From: Nitrospira sp.
GTDB taxonomy: Bacteria > Nitrospirota > Nitrospiria > Nitrospirales > Nitrospiraceae
DNA: 32,363 nucleotides
Assembly (NCBI GenBank): GCA_013140455.1
Contig: JABFSU010000092.1
Location: forward strand, 1-32,363
Reading direction: 5' to 3'
Below are positions 8,297 through 16,679 of the stretch, in pieces. Under the pieces are notes generated by a model. The model saw nothing but the letters and a program-made list of their open reading frames with translations, made no database searches and was not told where the DNA came from. The translations under genes and the position numbers were made by a program. Every line of letters starts with the position of its first letter. Within the stretch, counting starts at the first letter, position 1.

Positions 8297-10095
8297 ATAA
8301 GAAAATCTCCTTTTCGATCTGGTACGTCTTCCTCGCCATCTGGGCGGTGATCCTCGTCCACGACTTCATTTACGCCCTTCAAAAAATCGAAGAGCTTCCC
8401 TACAGTGAATTCCGGCAGCTTGTGGCGGTCGGCAAGGTCGCCGAGGTATCGGTCGGCAGTCACACGTTGACGGGAAAGCTTAAACCGGAGAGCGACGCCA
8501 AAGAGCCGAAGCTGTTTTCGACCATTCGGGTTGAAGATCAGGATCTTGTCCGGGAGTTGAATCAGCACGGGGTGAAGTTCGTCGGTGTCATCGAGACGAC
8601 GTTCTGGCGCGATGTGATGTCGTGGATTCTGCCTGCCGCCATCTTCGGGGGTATTTGGTATTTCTTCATTCGCCGGCTCGGACAGGCCCAGGGTGGGTTC
8701 ATGCAGGTCGGTCAGTCCAAAGCAAAGATTTATGCTGAGACCGATATCAAGATCACCTTTGCCGATGTCGCCGGGGTGGACGAAGCGAAAGAGGAACTCC
8801 GCGAGGTGATTGAGTTCCTCAAGACGCCGGAAAAATTCACTCGGCTGGGAGGAAAGATCCCCAAAGGCATCTTATTAGTGGGTCCGCCAGGAACCGGGAA
8901 GACGCTGTTGGCCCGGGCGGTTGCCGGAGAAGCCGGGGTGACGTTCTTCAGCATCAGCGGGTCGGAGTTCGTCGAAATGTTTGTTGGAGTGGGCGCGGCG
9001 CGCGTGCGCGATCTCTTCGAGCAGGCGAAGCTGAAGGCGCCCTGCATCATCTTCATCGATGAACTTGACGCGTTGGGAAAAGCGCGGGGTATGGGCCCCA
9101 TGGCCCATGAAGAACGCGAACAGACACTCAATCAATTGCTGGTTGAGATGGACGGGTTCGATCCCCGCATTGGCGTTATTTTAATGGCGGCGACCAACCG
9201 TCCGGAAATTCTCGATCCGGCGCTCCTGCGCGCAGGCCGGTTCGATCGCCACGTCGTCGTGGACCGTCCGGACAAGATCGGGCGTCTGGCCATCCTTCGT
9301 GTGCATGCCAAGCATGTGCCGCTGGGTCCTGACGCGGATCTCGAGAACATCGCGGCAATGACGCCCGGGTTCTCCGGCGCCGATCTGGCCAATATCATCA
9401 ATGAGGCGGCGTTGCTGGCGGTGCGGCGCGGCAAAGACCTCGTGGGGATTTCGGAATTGCAGGAAGCGGTGGAACGGGTGATCGCCGGATTGGAAAAGAA
9501 GAATCGGGTCCTCAATAAGATGGAGAAAGAGCGGGTGGCCTACCATGAGACTGGCCATGCGCTGGTGGCGATCTCGTTGCCGGGCTCGGATCAAGTTCAG
9601 AAAATCTCGATCATTCCTCGCGGGGTGGCGGCGCTCGGGTACACGCTGCAACTGCCCACAGAGGACCGGTTTCTGATGACGAAGTCCGAACTGGAGAACA
9701 AGATTGCGGTGCTCTTAGGGGGACGGATTGCCGAGGAAATGATCTTCGGCGAGGCCTCCACCGGCGCGCAGAACGATCTGGTCAAAACGACGGACATTGC
9801 AAAAAGCATGGTAAAGGCCTACGGAATGAGCGAGAAGCTGGGCACCATTACGCTGGAGCGGGAACGGCAGCCGCAGTTCGTCCAGATTCCGGTGACCTCT
9901 GAAAAAGGAGACTACTCCGAAGAGACGGCCCGGGAAATCGATTGTGAAGTGCGGCGGATCATCGATGAACAGTATGAGCGGGTGACGCAACTGCTCGAGC
10001 AACGCAAAGCCGCCTTGGTCGAAGGCGCACGGGTCCTGCTGGAACGGGAAGTCATCAGCGGGAGCGAGCTGAGAACGATTATGGATATGCACTGA
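8293..10095 (+). CDS. ftsH: ATP-dependent zinc metalloprotease FtsH
   Basis: Membrane-anchored AAA+ protease that extracts and degrades misfolded or short-lived membrane and cytosolic proteins as a hexamer. From ATG 8293 (GGGAG upstream, ATGA overlap with the previous ORF) it has 600 residues. Two transmembrane helices (about 8-28 and 108-126) flank a periplasmic domain. The AAA module has Walker A GPPGTGKT (197-204), Walker B IIFIDE (252-257), and the second region of homology ending RAGRFDR. The zinc site is HETGH (418-422). Length is slightly short of the usual 610-650, with a compact C-terminal tail. Genomes of this type often carry several ftsH copies, so this need not be the housekeeping one. 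Confidence 0.96.
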   Translation: MNKKISFSIWYVFLAIWAVILVHDFIYALQKIEELPYSEFRQLVAVGKVAEVSVGSHTLTGKLKPESDAKEPKLFSTIRVEDQDLVRELNQHGVKFVGVIETTFWRDVMSWILPAAIFGGIWYFFIRRLGQAQGGFMQVGQSKAKIYAETDIKITFADVAGVDEAKEELREVIEFLKTPEKFTRLGGKIPKGILLVGPPGTGKTLLARAVAGEAGVTFFSISGSEFVEMFVGVGAARVRDLFEQAKLKAPCIIFIDELDALGKARGMGPMAHEEREQTLNQLLVEMDGFDPRIGVILMAATNRPEILDPALLRAGRFDRHVVVDRPDKIGRLAILRVHAKHVPLGPDADLENIAAMTPGFSGADLANIINEAALLAVRRGKDLVGISELQEAVERVIAGLEKKNRVLNKMEKERVAYHETGHALVAISLPGSDQVQKISIIPRGVAALGYTLQLPTEDRFLMTKSELENKIAVLLGGRIAEEMIFGEASTGAQNDLVKTTDIAKSMVKAYGMSEKLGTITLERERQPQFVQIPVTSEKGDYSEETAREIDCEVRRIIDEQYERVTQLLEQRKAALVEGARVLLEREVISGSELRTIMDMH

Positions 10096-10167
10096 TTGGC
10101 ATGACGGATGCGCGGCGCCCGGGATGCGCCGCAGTGCGGAGCTGGTTGCGCGAGGTGTGAATTCAAC

Positions 10168-11292
10168 ATGGCGATGGAACGGCAGGCCTCGATCGAGCGC
10201 GTGGACAACGTGATGCATTGCCGCGGCCGGTGGGTTTTGTCGAATGTCGCCGACCTTGAACACCAAGCCGGCGCGCTCGGCTGGCCCGAGAGGGGCGGCG
10301 TGATCTATGACGCGAGCGAGATTACCGCGATGGATACGGGCGGGGCGGTGCTCCTGCACCAGAGTGTCCGTGCGGCCGGTCGGGGTGGACGAGCGCCGTC
10401 TCTCCGAGGCCTGCCGCCGGAATTTTCCGCGCTGCTCAAAATGGTTGAGACGCAGTCGGTGAGCGCGTTCGGAGTAGTCCACGCGCAAGGGGGGCAAGGG
10501 GGATGGGTCGAGCGAGTGGGACGGGCCGCGTGGCATGAACTGGAGTCCGGTAGTCGCGGTCTCGCATTTCTTGGGGAGAGCACCGTCGCGTTTCTCCGCG
10601 TGTTGCGTCGACCGGGGGCGCTGCGCTGGCGTTCGCTCTTGCGGATGCTGCAAATCGACGGGGTGAATGCCCTGCCGATCACAGGGCTGCTGACGTTTCT
10701 CATCGGCGTGGTGATCGCCTATCAGGGCGCCGAACAGCTACGAAAGTTCGGAACGAACATTTTTATCGTCGATCTGGTGGGTATCTCGTTGCTCCGTGAG
10801 ATTTCACCGTTGATTGTGGCCATCCTGATTGCCGGCCGGTCGGGATCGGCCTATGCAGCCGAGATCGGTACCATGAAGGTGACGGAAGAGCTGGATGCCG
10901 TACGGACGCTGGGCATCTCGCCGATGGCGTTGCTTGTCCTTCCACGGGCGCTGGCGTTGGTCATCGCCTTGCCGTTATTGACAGTGTACGCGGATGCGCT
11001 GGGAGTCTTCGGGGGGATGCTGATCGCCTCGGGCCAGTTGAATGTCAGCTTTACGGAGTTTGTCTCGCGCTTTGAAGACGCGGTCGCAGTCCGGCACTTT
11101 TTCATCGGGATCGCCAAGGCGCCTTTCTTTGCCATCATCATTGCGCTGGTCGGATGCTACCAGGGATTCCAGATTCGTGGCGGGGTGGACGATGTCGGCC
11201 GTCATACGACGATCAGCGTGGTCCAGGGGATTTTCCTGGTGATCGTGTTCGATGCGATTTGCAGTATTTTGCTGAACTGGTGGGATCTCTAG
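10168..11292 (+). CDS. MlaE-type lipid ABC permease with N-terminal STAS domain
   Basis: Permease of an Mla-type transporter that moves phospholipids between inner and outer membranes. From ATG 10168 (GAGGTG upstream) it has 374 residues. Residues about 5-95 form a STAS/MlaB-like domain (VIYDASEITAMDTGGAVLL), so the usual separate mlaB gene is fused here. Residues about 150-374 are the MlaE permease, with the conserved AAEIGTMKVTEELDAVRTLG stretch and several hydrophobic helices. The ATPase gene begins 2 bases after the stop. An open frame extends upstream to 10108, but that leader is arginine- and cysteine-rich and unlike the family. Confidence 0.92.
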   Translation: MAMERQASIERVDNVMHCRGRWVLSNVADLEHQAGALGWPERGGVIYDASEITAMDTGGAVLLHQSVRAAGRGGRAPSLRGLPPEFSALLKMVETQSVSAFGVVHAQGGQGGWVERVGRAAWHELESGSRGLAFLGESTVAFLRVLRRPGALRWRSLLRMLQIDGVNALPITGLLTFLIGVVIAYQGAEQLRKFGTNIFIVDLVGISLLREISPLIVAILIAGRSGSAYAAEIGTMKVTEELDAVRTLGISPMALLVLPRALALVIALPLLTVYADALGVFGGMLIASGQLNVSFTEFVSRFEDAVAVRHFFIGIAKAPFFAIIIALVGCYQGFQIRGGVDDVGRHTTISVVQGIFLVIVFDAICSILLNWWDL

Positions 11293-11294
11293 CA

Positions 11295-12110
11295 ATGGCG
11301 AGCACGGAACACGTCGAGAAACAGCAAGCGATTATCGAGGTCAGCCATGTAGCGACTCGATTCGGAACGTCCGTGGTGCACGCGGATGTGAGCCTCTCGG
11401 TCCGGCGCGGCGAAGTCTTTGCCATTGCCGGCGGCAACGGGTGCGGAAAATCGACGCTGTTGCGAGAAATCGTGGGGCTGCTCACGCCCTCGTCCGGTTC
11501 GATTCGCCTCTTCGGCTTGGACAGCCGGGCGTTGGAAGAATACGACGGTCGACCGATCCATCGGCGGTTCGGGGTGATGTTCCAGCAGGGGGCGTTGTTC
11601 AGTTCGTTCACGCTGGCGGAAAATGTCGCGGTGCCGCTGCGGGAATTTACTGGCCTGAGCGCGCAGCTGATCCGGGAGATTGTGGCCGTCAAGATTGCGA
11701 TGGTGGGATTGCCGCCGGACAGTGCCGCCAAATTTCCCAGCGAACTGAGCGGTGGGATGCGGCGGCGGGCGGCGCTCGCCCGGGCGATCGTGATGGATCC
11801 TGAATTGTTGTTCCTCGACGAGCCGACGGCCGGTTTGGATCCGATCATCGCCGCGGGATTCGATGATCTGGTGCTCTCTCTGAAGCGCCTGTTGGGGCTG
11901 ACGGTGGTCATGGTGACGCACGATCTGGATTCGCTGTGGCGCATTGCCGATCGGGTGGCCGTCTTGGGCAACGGGAAGGTCCTCGGCGTCGGCACCATGC
12001 AGGAGTTGTCACAGTCCGACGACCCTGTCATTCGTGAATATTTCCAGGGCCCTCGGGGACGGGCGGCGCAGGAGCAGGCGGCCTGGAATCAACAGGGCCG
12101 CCGCACGTGA
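11295..12110 (+). CDS. MlaF-type lipid transport ATPase
   Basis: Cytoplasmic ABC ATPase that powers the lipid permease encoded just upstream, 271 residues from ATG 11295. It has Walker A GGNGCGKST (46-54), a Q-loop (MFQQG, about 95-99), signature LSGGM (151-155), Walker B LLFLDEP (171-177) and switch His in THD (H209). The FQQGALFSS segment is typical of Mla/Ttg2A-type ATPases. It starts only 2 bases after the permease stop, and the next gene (MCE protein) follows in 39 bases, so all are one operon. The C-terminal tail of about 25 polar residues (Gln, Arg, Ala-rich) is extra. Confidence 0.93.
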   Translation: MASTEHVEKQQAIIEVSHVATRFGTSVVHADVSLSVRRGEVFAIAGGNGCGKSTLLREIVGLLTPSSGSIRLFGLDSRALEEYDGRPIHRRFGVMFQQGALFSSFTLAENVAVPLREFTGLSAQLIREIVAVKIAMVGLPPDSAAKFPSELSGGMRRRAALARAIVMDPELLFLDEPTAGLDPIIAAGFDDLVLSLKRLLGLTVVMVTHDLDSLWRIADRVAVLGNGKVLGVGTMQELSQSDDPVIREYFQGPRGRAAQEQAAWNQQGRRT

Positions 12111-12149
12111 CGCGTTTAGGAGATCGAACGCGAGTAGAATGAGGATGGT

Positions 12150-13112
12150 ATGGAACCGAAGGTAAATTATTTTCTCGTGGGCTCCTTTGTCCTCATCCTC
12201 GGTGCGGCGATGGTGATCGCCATGTTCTGGCTGGGGAAAACAGACTACCGCGGCGTCAATGACCGATACGAAGCATTTATGCGGGAGTCCGTCGCCGGGT
12301 TGAGTGTGGACTCCACGGTCAAGTATCGCGGTGTCGATGTGGGGCGGGTAAAGGACATTGCCCTGAATCAGAACAATCCCGAAGAGGTGCGGCTGACGCT
12401 CGATATTGCCCGCGGGACGCCGATCAAGACCGATACTATCGCCGTCCTTGAGACCCAGGGACTGACGGGCCTGGCGACGATCAATCTGACCGGAGGAAGT
12501 CGGGAGGCTCCTCCGCTGCAGGCGGCGGCAGGACAGGAATACCCCGTCATTAAAACGGGGCCGTCGTTGTTCTTCCGTCTCGACGAGGCGATGTCCCGGC
12601 TCTTATCTGAAAAAGGGCTGACCAAACTGCTCACCGATCTTGATGTATTGGCGAAGGGGGCGTCGGAGATCGTGGATGAGGAGAACCGTGTCCGGTTAAA
12701 GCAGACGCTCAAAGACCTGTCCGAGGTGGCGCAGACGATTGCCGCACACAAAGATCAACTGGATCGCGGCCTGACCGGCGCGGAGCGGAGTGCGGACAAC
12801 CTCGCCAAGATGACCCTGTCGCTCAACGAGCAGGTGCCGTTGCTGCTTGGGCGGATCAACAAGAGTGCCTCGTCGATTCAGCGGCTGACCGATGAGTTGG
12901 CGGTGACGAGCAAGGCCGTCGGGGCGCTGGTCAATGAGACGAAGCCGGAGGTGGAGCAGTTCTCACGCCAAACGTTGCCGGAGTCGAGTCTGTTGGTGAG
13001 CGAGCTGCGGCAATTGACCGGAACCCTCAATCGCGTGGTGCGTGATCTGGAGCGGGAGCCGAACGCGCTGGTGTTCGGGAAGCAGGCACCGCGCCGCGGG
13101 CCCGGCGAATAG
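12150..13112 (+). CDS. MlaD-type MCE domain protein
   Basis: Substrate-binding MCE-domain protein that is anchored in the inner membrane and forms a ring through which lipids pass. It has 320 residues: an N-terminal anchor (about 7-28), one MCE domain (about 38-118, with GLSVDSTVKYRGVDVGRV), then a long helical tail (about 160-310). That tail is much longer than in E. coli MlaD (183 residues in total) and is like the extended MCE proteins of other phyla, which may bridge more of the periplasm. ATG 12150 follows GAGGATGGT. The stop overlaps the left arm of the inverted-repeat element at 13111-13229. Confidence 0.92.
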   Translation: MEPKVNYFLVGSFVLILGAAMVIAMFWLGKTDYRGVNDRYEAFMRESVAGLSVDSTVKYRGVDVGRVKDIALNQNNPEEVRLTLDIARGTPIKTDTIAVLETQGLTGLATINLTGGSREAPPLQAAAGQEYPVIKTGPSLFFRLDEAMSRLLSEKGLTKLLTDLDVLAKGASEIVDEENRVRLKQTLKDLSEVAQTIAAHKDQLDRGLTGAERSADNLAKMTLSLNEQVPLLLGRINKSASSIQRLTDELAVTSKAVGALVNETKPEVEQFSRQTLPESSLLVSELRQLTGTLNRVVRDLEREPNALVFGKQAPRRGPGE

Positions 13113-13229
13113 CAGAATGCTGAAACCGTCTTTTCGCCTTTTCGCTTGTTGCGGCCTTTCGGAGAAACGCGCGTCTTGGCGCGCGGGGGTGGGCGGGTGA
13201 GAAGTGGATGAACTGTTTGAGCATCCTGC
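13111..13229. repeat. MITE/REP-like element with imperfect terminal inverted repeats
   Basis: AGCAGAATGCTGAAAC at 13111-13126 and GTTTGAGCATCCTGC at 13215-13229 are inverted copies that match at 13 of 15 positions. Between them is a perfect 6-base palindromic stem (CGCGCG at 13168-13173 and 13180-13185). The arms resemble GCAGGATGCT(C/G)AAA ends of repeats I remember from Nitrospira intergenic regions; this is memory, not a search. It lies between the MCE gene and the auxiliary lipoprotein gene, inside what is otherwise one operon. Confidence 0.5.
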
Positions 13230-13255
13230 GGTTTTCTGATGAGGAGTGACAGACG

Positions 13256-13882
13256 ATGAGAATATGGACGATAGCGGCGTGGATGTTTGTATTGACGGCA
13301 TCGGGGTGTTTCTCGCCTCGGGGTGATGCCCTTCCGGTTCATACCTATCAATTGAGTGTGGACGGAGGGTCTGACGAAGGGCTTCCCGTTCCAGCGGATG
13401 GGCCCGTCTTGTTAGTGAACCTGCCACAGGCCGAACCCGGGTTTGAGACGCAACGGATGGTCTATGTCACGCGGCAGTTCGAGTTGGAATATTACGCCAC
13501 GAATCAATGGGCCGAGAGTCCTGCGCGCCTGTTTTCGCCGTTGCTGGTGCAGTCGGCCGGTCGAACCGGTGACTGGCGCACGGTTGTCGCGTTGCCGAGT
13601 TCCATTCGCGGGGATTATCGGTTGGATGTGGCGGGGGTCGCCGTCCGGCAGGAGTTTCTGCAACGGCCGAGCCGTGTGCGGATGACGCTCCGCGGTCAGC
13701 TCGTAGAGCTTAAAGAGTCTCGCGTCGTGAGCACGAAAACATTCGAAGCGGTGGCCCAGGCCCCGAGCGAGGATGCCTACGGGGGAGTATTGGCGGCGAA
13801 TCAGGCGACCGCAGCCGTGCTCACGCAGGTCACGTCATGGCTCCAGAGCTGTGTGCGGCATCAGCCGGAGTGCAATCGGTGA
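13256..13882 (+). CDS. ABC transport auxiliary lipoprotein (PqiC-like)
   Basis: Outer-membrane lipoprotein component that accompanies MCE-type lipid transporters, 208 residues. It has a lipoprotein signal with lipobox TASGC (C18). It then shows the family pattern of a short N-terminal strand (VHTYQLSV), a LLVNLPQAEPGFETQRMVYV segment (split here for length) and RQFELEYYATNQWAESPARL, typical of the ABC_trans_aux family. GAGGAGTGAC lies upstream of ATG 13256. It is the fourth member of the lipid transport operon, though separated from the MCE gene by the repeat element. MlaC is not here but at the right edge of the window. Confidence 0.85.
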   Translation: MRIWTIAAWMFVLTASGCFSPRGDALPVHTYQLSVDGGSDEGLPVPADGPVLLVNLPQAEPGFETQRMVYVTRQFELEYYATNQWAESPARLFSPLLVQSAGRTGDWRTVVALPSSIRGDYRLDVAGVAVRQEFLQRPSRVRMTLRGQLVELKESRVVSTKTFEAVAQAPSEDAYGGVLAANQATAAVLTQVTSWLQSCVRHQPECNR

Positions 13883-13922
13883 GCGAGTGGGGTGCCCTCC
13901 GATGTGGAACGTCAGGGAGATC

Positions 13923-14273
13923 ATGATGGATTTCCGTATACAGGTGGTTGGTGCAGCAGTGGCCGCTTGGTGGCTGGCGATGGCTATTCCAGGGCTTGCG
14001 GCAGGCGAGGCGAACCTCCATCGAGGGAAGCAGGTGTATGAGAAATATTGCCTGGCCTGTCATGGCCCACAGGGGAGAGGGGATGGCACGACGCAGTTCG
14101 ATCCGCCGGTGGCCGACCTGACATCGAGCGAGGTTCTGATGAAACCCGATTCGCGGTTGCTCCGGAGCATGCATGACGGCCGGATGAATACGGCGATGGA
14201 CGCGTGGAAGTCGACGTTGTCGGATGACGCTATGCGTGATGTACTGGCCTATATTTTGACGTTTCCCCGGTGA
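13923..14273 (+). CDS. Monoheme c-type cytochrome
   Basis: Exported monoheme cytochrome c, 116 residues from ATG 13923; ATG 13926 fits the AGGGAG site equally well and ATG 13902 is less likely. The N-terminus is a Sec signal ending near GLAAGEA. The heme motif is CLACH (43-47) followed by GPQGRGDG, and an axial Met is likely in MNTAM. It is a soluble periplasmic electron carrier by family; its partners are unknown. It is a clear paralogue of the cytochrome at 15991: both end in HDG..NTAM.AW...LSDD...DVLAY. It is 40 bases after the lipoprotein gene and may be transcribed with it. Confidence 0.9.
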   Translation: MMDFRIQVVGAAVAAWWLAMAIPGLAAGEANLHRGKQVYEKYCLACHGPQGRGDGTTQFDPPVADLTSSEVLMKPDSRLLRSMHDGRMNTAMDAWKSTLSDDAMRDVLAYILTFPR

Positions 14274-14306
14274 GGATGACGTGATTGAAGGAATGGCTGT
14301 CGCGTC

Positions 14307-14795
14307 ATGAGAGCCTCATGGATAACCGGGTTGAGTTTCGGATTGACGTCCGGTGTGATCACGACGTTAGGGTTGATGGTCGGATTGAATTCCGGGACGC
14401 ATTCCCGTCCTATCGTCATCGGCGGGATTCTGACGATTGCGATCGCCGACGCCATGTCGGACGCCCTCGGCATCCATGTGGCGGAAGAATCAAGAAATAA
14501 TAGTCCGGCCAGACAGATCTGGGAATCGACCGTGGCCACGTTTCTGGCCAAGTTTGTCATCGCGCTGACGTTCGCTATCCCGGTTTTGGTGGCGTCGCTC
14601 GATCAGGCCATTCCCATCAGCATCATGTGGGGCCTGTTCCTGCTGGCAGGACTCAGCTTCTTTATTGCGAGGGCGCAGGGGATCGCGCCCTGGAAAGTCA
14701 TCGGCGAGCATCTCGTGATTGCGCTCTGTGTGGTGGCCCTCACGCATGCGGTCGGTGATTGGGTCCGGCTGTATGTGGCGGATGGGAAGCCCTGA
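14307..14795 (+). CDS. VIT1/CCC1-like integral membrane protein
   Basis: Inner-membrane protein of 162 residues with about five hydrophobic segments. The first, GLSFGLTSGVITTLGLMVGL, matches the VIT1/CCC1 family that moves Fe(II) or Mn(II). This copy is short and lacks an extended cytosolic metal-binding domain, as in the small archaeal and bacterial DUF125-type proteins. ATG 14307 is chosen; AAGGAA lies about 13 bases upstream, a long spacing. Metal export or storage is a family-level guess; iron handling would suit the heme-rich surroundings. Confidence 0.7.
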   Translation: MRASWITGLSFGLTSGVITTLGLMVGLNSGTHSRPIVIGGILTIAIADAMSDALGIHVAEESRNNSPARQIWESTVATFLAKFVIALTFAIPVLVASLDQAIPISIMWGLFLLAGLSFFIARAQGIAPWKVIGEHLVIALCVVALTHAVGDWVRLYVADGKP

Positions 14796-14869
14796 TGATT
14801 GCGGCGACACAGCTGATTTGACTGACAGCCTGCAGTTCATCTTAAGATCGTCAGGGACGGGGGGGAGAT

Positions 14870-15319
14870 ATGTGGAAACAGCGGGTTGTCATGTCAGCGC
14901 TCCTAGCGGTGGGCATGACGTCACCTCTTCTGGCCGAAGACAGGGCTGGTCAGCAGAATCAGTCGGATCGACAACATCGTGTCGTCATGCATCTGAATTC
15001 AGGCGATGAGAAAGTTCAGCGGGGAGTATTGAATAATATTCGTCATCTCTACCAGGCGCTCGGACACGATCGCCTTCAACTGGAACTGGTGGTGCATGGG
15101 GCTGGACTCGGGCTAGTTACGAAGACGAGGACTACGCTCGGTGCGGAACTGACTCAACTCAAGGCCGAGTATGGAGTGCAGTACACGGCTTGTTCCAACA
15201 CGATGAAGGCGATGCAGGTCTCGCGGGAAGATCTGCTCGATGAGGTCGGCGATACGGTACCGGCGATGGTACGGCTGATGGAGCGGCAGGAACAGGGGTG
15301 GGCATATATCAAGCCGTAG
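14870..15319 (+). CDS. Exported DsrE-family protein
   Basis: DsrE/DsrF-like protein of 149 residues with a Sec signal ending near LLAEDR (about residue 23), so it is expected in the periplasm. The core shows the DsrE fold order: HRVVMHLNSGD, a helix, QLELVVHGAGLGLV, then ELTQLKAEYGVQYTACSNTM with the only Cys at C108, where periplasmic relatives have a conserved reactive Cys. DsrE-type proteins bind or relay persulfide sulfur. GGGGGAGAT is just upstream of ATG 14870. It precedes an OsmC-type thiol protein by 39 bases. A cytoplasmic-type relative lies at 21069. Confidence 0.85.
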   Translation: MWKQRVVMSALLAVGMTSPLLAEDRAGQQNQSDRQHRVVMHLNSGDEKVQRGVLNNIRHLYQALGHDRLQLELVVHGAGLGLVTKTRTTLGAELTQLKAEYGVQYTACSNTMKAMQVSREDLLDEVGDTVPAMVRLMERQEQGWAYIKP

Positions 15320-15358
15320 CGGAGAGCTGATGGCTGAAAGCAGGAACTGGGAGGACGC

Positions 15359-15793
15359 ATGGAATCGAAACCGAAAGTCTATCTGTACCACACGGCGGTG
15401 AAATGGATGGAGCAGCGCAAAGGCATCATCTCTTGCGCGGGCAAGCCCGATGTACAGGTGGCGACGCCGCCGGAGTTCAAGGGCCATGACGGCATCTGGT
15501 CGCCGGAGGATCTGTTCGTGGCGTCGGCCAATATCTGTTTGATGACAACGTTCTTGTCAGTGGCGGAGCGAGCCGGTCTTGCCTTTACTTCCTACGAAAG
15601 TGCGGCTGAAGGAAAGCTGGAATTGGTCGAAGGCAAGTTTCAGTTCACGGCCATCACGCTGAAACCGGTGATTACGCTTCCTGCCGGTGGCGATGCCGCC
15701 AAGGCGAAAGAACTGATCGAGAAGGCCGAGGCGAACTGCCTGATTTCGAATTCCATGAAAGCTCACGTCACCCTCGTCCCGACCATTCGTTAA
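15359..15793 (+). CDS. OsmC/Ohr-family protein
   Basis: OsmC-like protein of 144 residues. The two family cysteines are present: C60 in SANIC and C127 in EANCLISNS; in Ohr/OsmC these form the peroxidase pair. GHDGIWSPEDLF is the typical segment before the first Cys. There is no signal, so it is cytoplasmic. GGGAGGAC sits before ATG 15359. It could reduce organic hydroperoxides or, like some OsmC relatives found with sulfur genes, handle persulfides; the sequence does not decide. It is only distantly like the second OsmC protein at 17581. Confidence 0.87.
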   Translation: MESKPKVYLYHTAVKWMEQRKGIISCAGKPDVQVATPPEFKGHDGIWSPEDLFVASANICLMTTFLSVAERAGLAFTSYESAAEGKLELVEGKFQFTAITLKPVITLPAGGDAAKAKELIEKAEANCLISNSMKAHVTLVPTIR

Positions 15794-15990
15794 TCTCTTC
15801 GTATTGGGGCATCTTGGGACAGTATGTGAAAGCTGGCTTGGGGTGTTTCTCGCCAGTCGACGTTCGCATGTCCTTCTGCTGTTCCTGTATGGAAGCTAAC
15901 TTGCGGGGATCATTGAAGAGTTTTCTCATCAGGGTTCCGCGCCGATGGCACATCGCTCGCATTACTTTTCTCACAAACAGATGAGGTGGT

Positions 15991-16371
15991 ATGCGCGTTG
16001 GTGGAATCATGCTTAGCCTTCTGATCGGGATTGCGTCAGTGGGGTTCGGCGGTGGCGGATTGAAAGATCTTCCTGCGTCGGGGAAAGAATATGACGCCGT
16101 CACCGGGCGAGAAATTTATTCCAACACCTGTATCCGCTGCCATGGGATCGACGGCAAGGGAGCGATGGGGATTCGCCTGGTGCCCAAGCCGGCCGATCTG
16201 ACCTCACCGGGTATCCAGAGCCGGTTGGATGCCAGCCTCTTCAAACGCATTCATGACGGCAAGCCAAATACCGCGATGGGGGCATGGAGTACGGCGTTAT
16301 CAGACGACGAAATCTGGGATGTCTTGGCCTATGTGCGGACATTGAAGCAGGAGTCAGGGCGCATAGAATGA
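15991..16371 (+). CDS. Monoheme c-type cytochrome
   Basis: Exported monoheme cytochrome of 126 residues (ATG 15991; ATG 16009 is an alternative start that leaves a shorter signal). The hydrophobic signal is followed by GREIYSNTCIRCHG with the heme at C47-H51, and an axial Met is likely in PNTAMGAW. Paralogue of the cytochrome at 13923; the shared tail HDG..NTAM.AW...LSDD...DVLAY makes duplication likely. It follows 197 bases of non-coding DNA with no recognised signal, so it probably opens a new transcript that may run on through the YgaP-type and TsdA-like genes. Confidence 0.9.
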   Translation: MRVGGIMLSLLIGIASVGFGGGGLKDLPASGKEYDAVTGREIYSNTCIRCHGIDGKGAMGIRLVPKPADLTSPGIQSRLDASLFKRIHDGKPNTAMGAWSTALSDDEIWDVLAYVRTLKQESGRIE

Positions 16372-16450
16372 GCGAATCTTTTTGGCAGATCATGACTCCT
16401 ATGAACGGAGAGCGCACGGTCGGTGTTGTATTTAACCGGGAGGTGTCGTG

Positions 16451-16669
16451 ATGGCATGCAATGTTGGCGGGGTTGAACGACCCATTCGCATCGTGGTCGG
16501 GATCATTGCGCTGGGGATCGGAGCCTTTGCGGGATTGCCGCCGGTGGGGACCGGTGTGGCACTGGTGGTCGGGACTATAGCCCTGGTCACTGGGACCTTT
16601 GGATTCTGCCCGCTCTGGACCGTATTCGGGATCAATACCTGTCCGGTCACTCCTGGGAAGAAGGGCTAG
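16451..16669 (+). CDS. YgaP-type membrane domain protein (DUF2892), second copy
   Basis: Small 72-residue protein with two membrane helices (about 15-34 and 37-55) and the family's Cys-Pro after the second helix (GFCPLWTVFGINTCPV). The N-terminal CNVGGVERPIRIVVG is characteristic of the family. Start: ATG 16451 with GGGAGG upstream; a GTG immediately before it is possible. It sits 10 bases before the TsdA-like gene, so it is probably co-expressed with it. Compare the copy at 2538. Role unknown; YgaP relatives carry a rhodanese domain, which again points to sulfur. Confidence 0.8.
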   Translation: MACNVGGVERPIRIVVGIIALGIGAFAGLPPVGTGVALVVGTIALVTGTFGFCPLWTVFGINTCPVTPGKKG

Positions 16670-16679
16670 CGAGGAACCG

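Noticed and set aside
9715-10653. A 312-codon open frame on the - strand across ftsH and the Mla permease gene
   Set aside because: Spans two well-supported + strand genes and their junction; arginine/histidine-rich and of no family.
13168-13185. CGCGCG hairpin as a Rho-independent terminator
   Set aside because: The stem is only 6 bases and is not followed by a T-run; it fits better as the centre of the repeat element.
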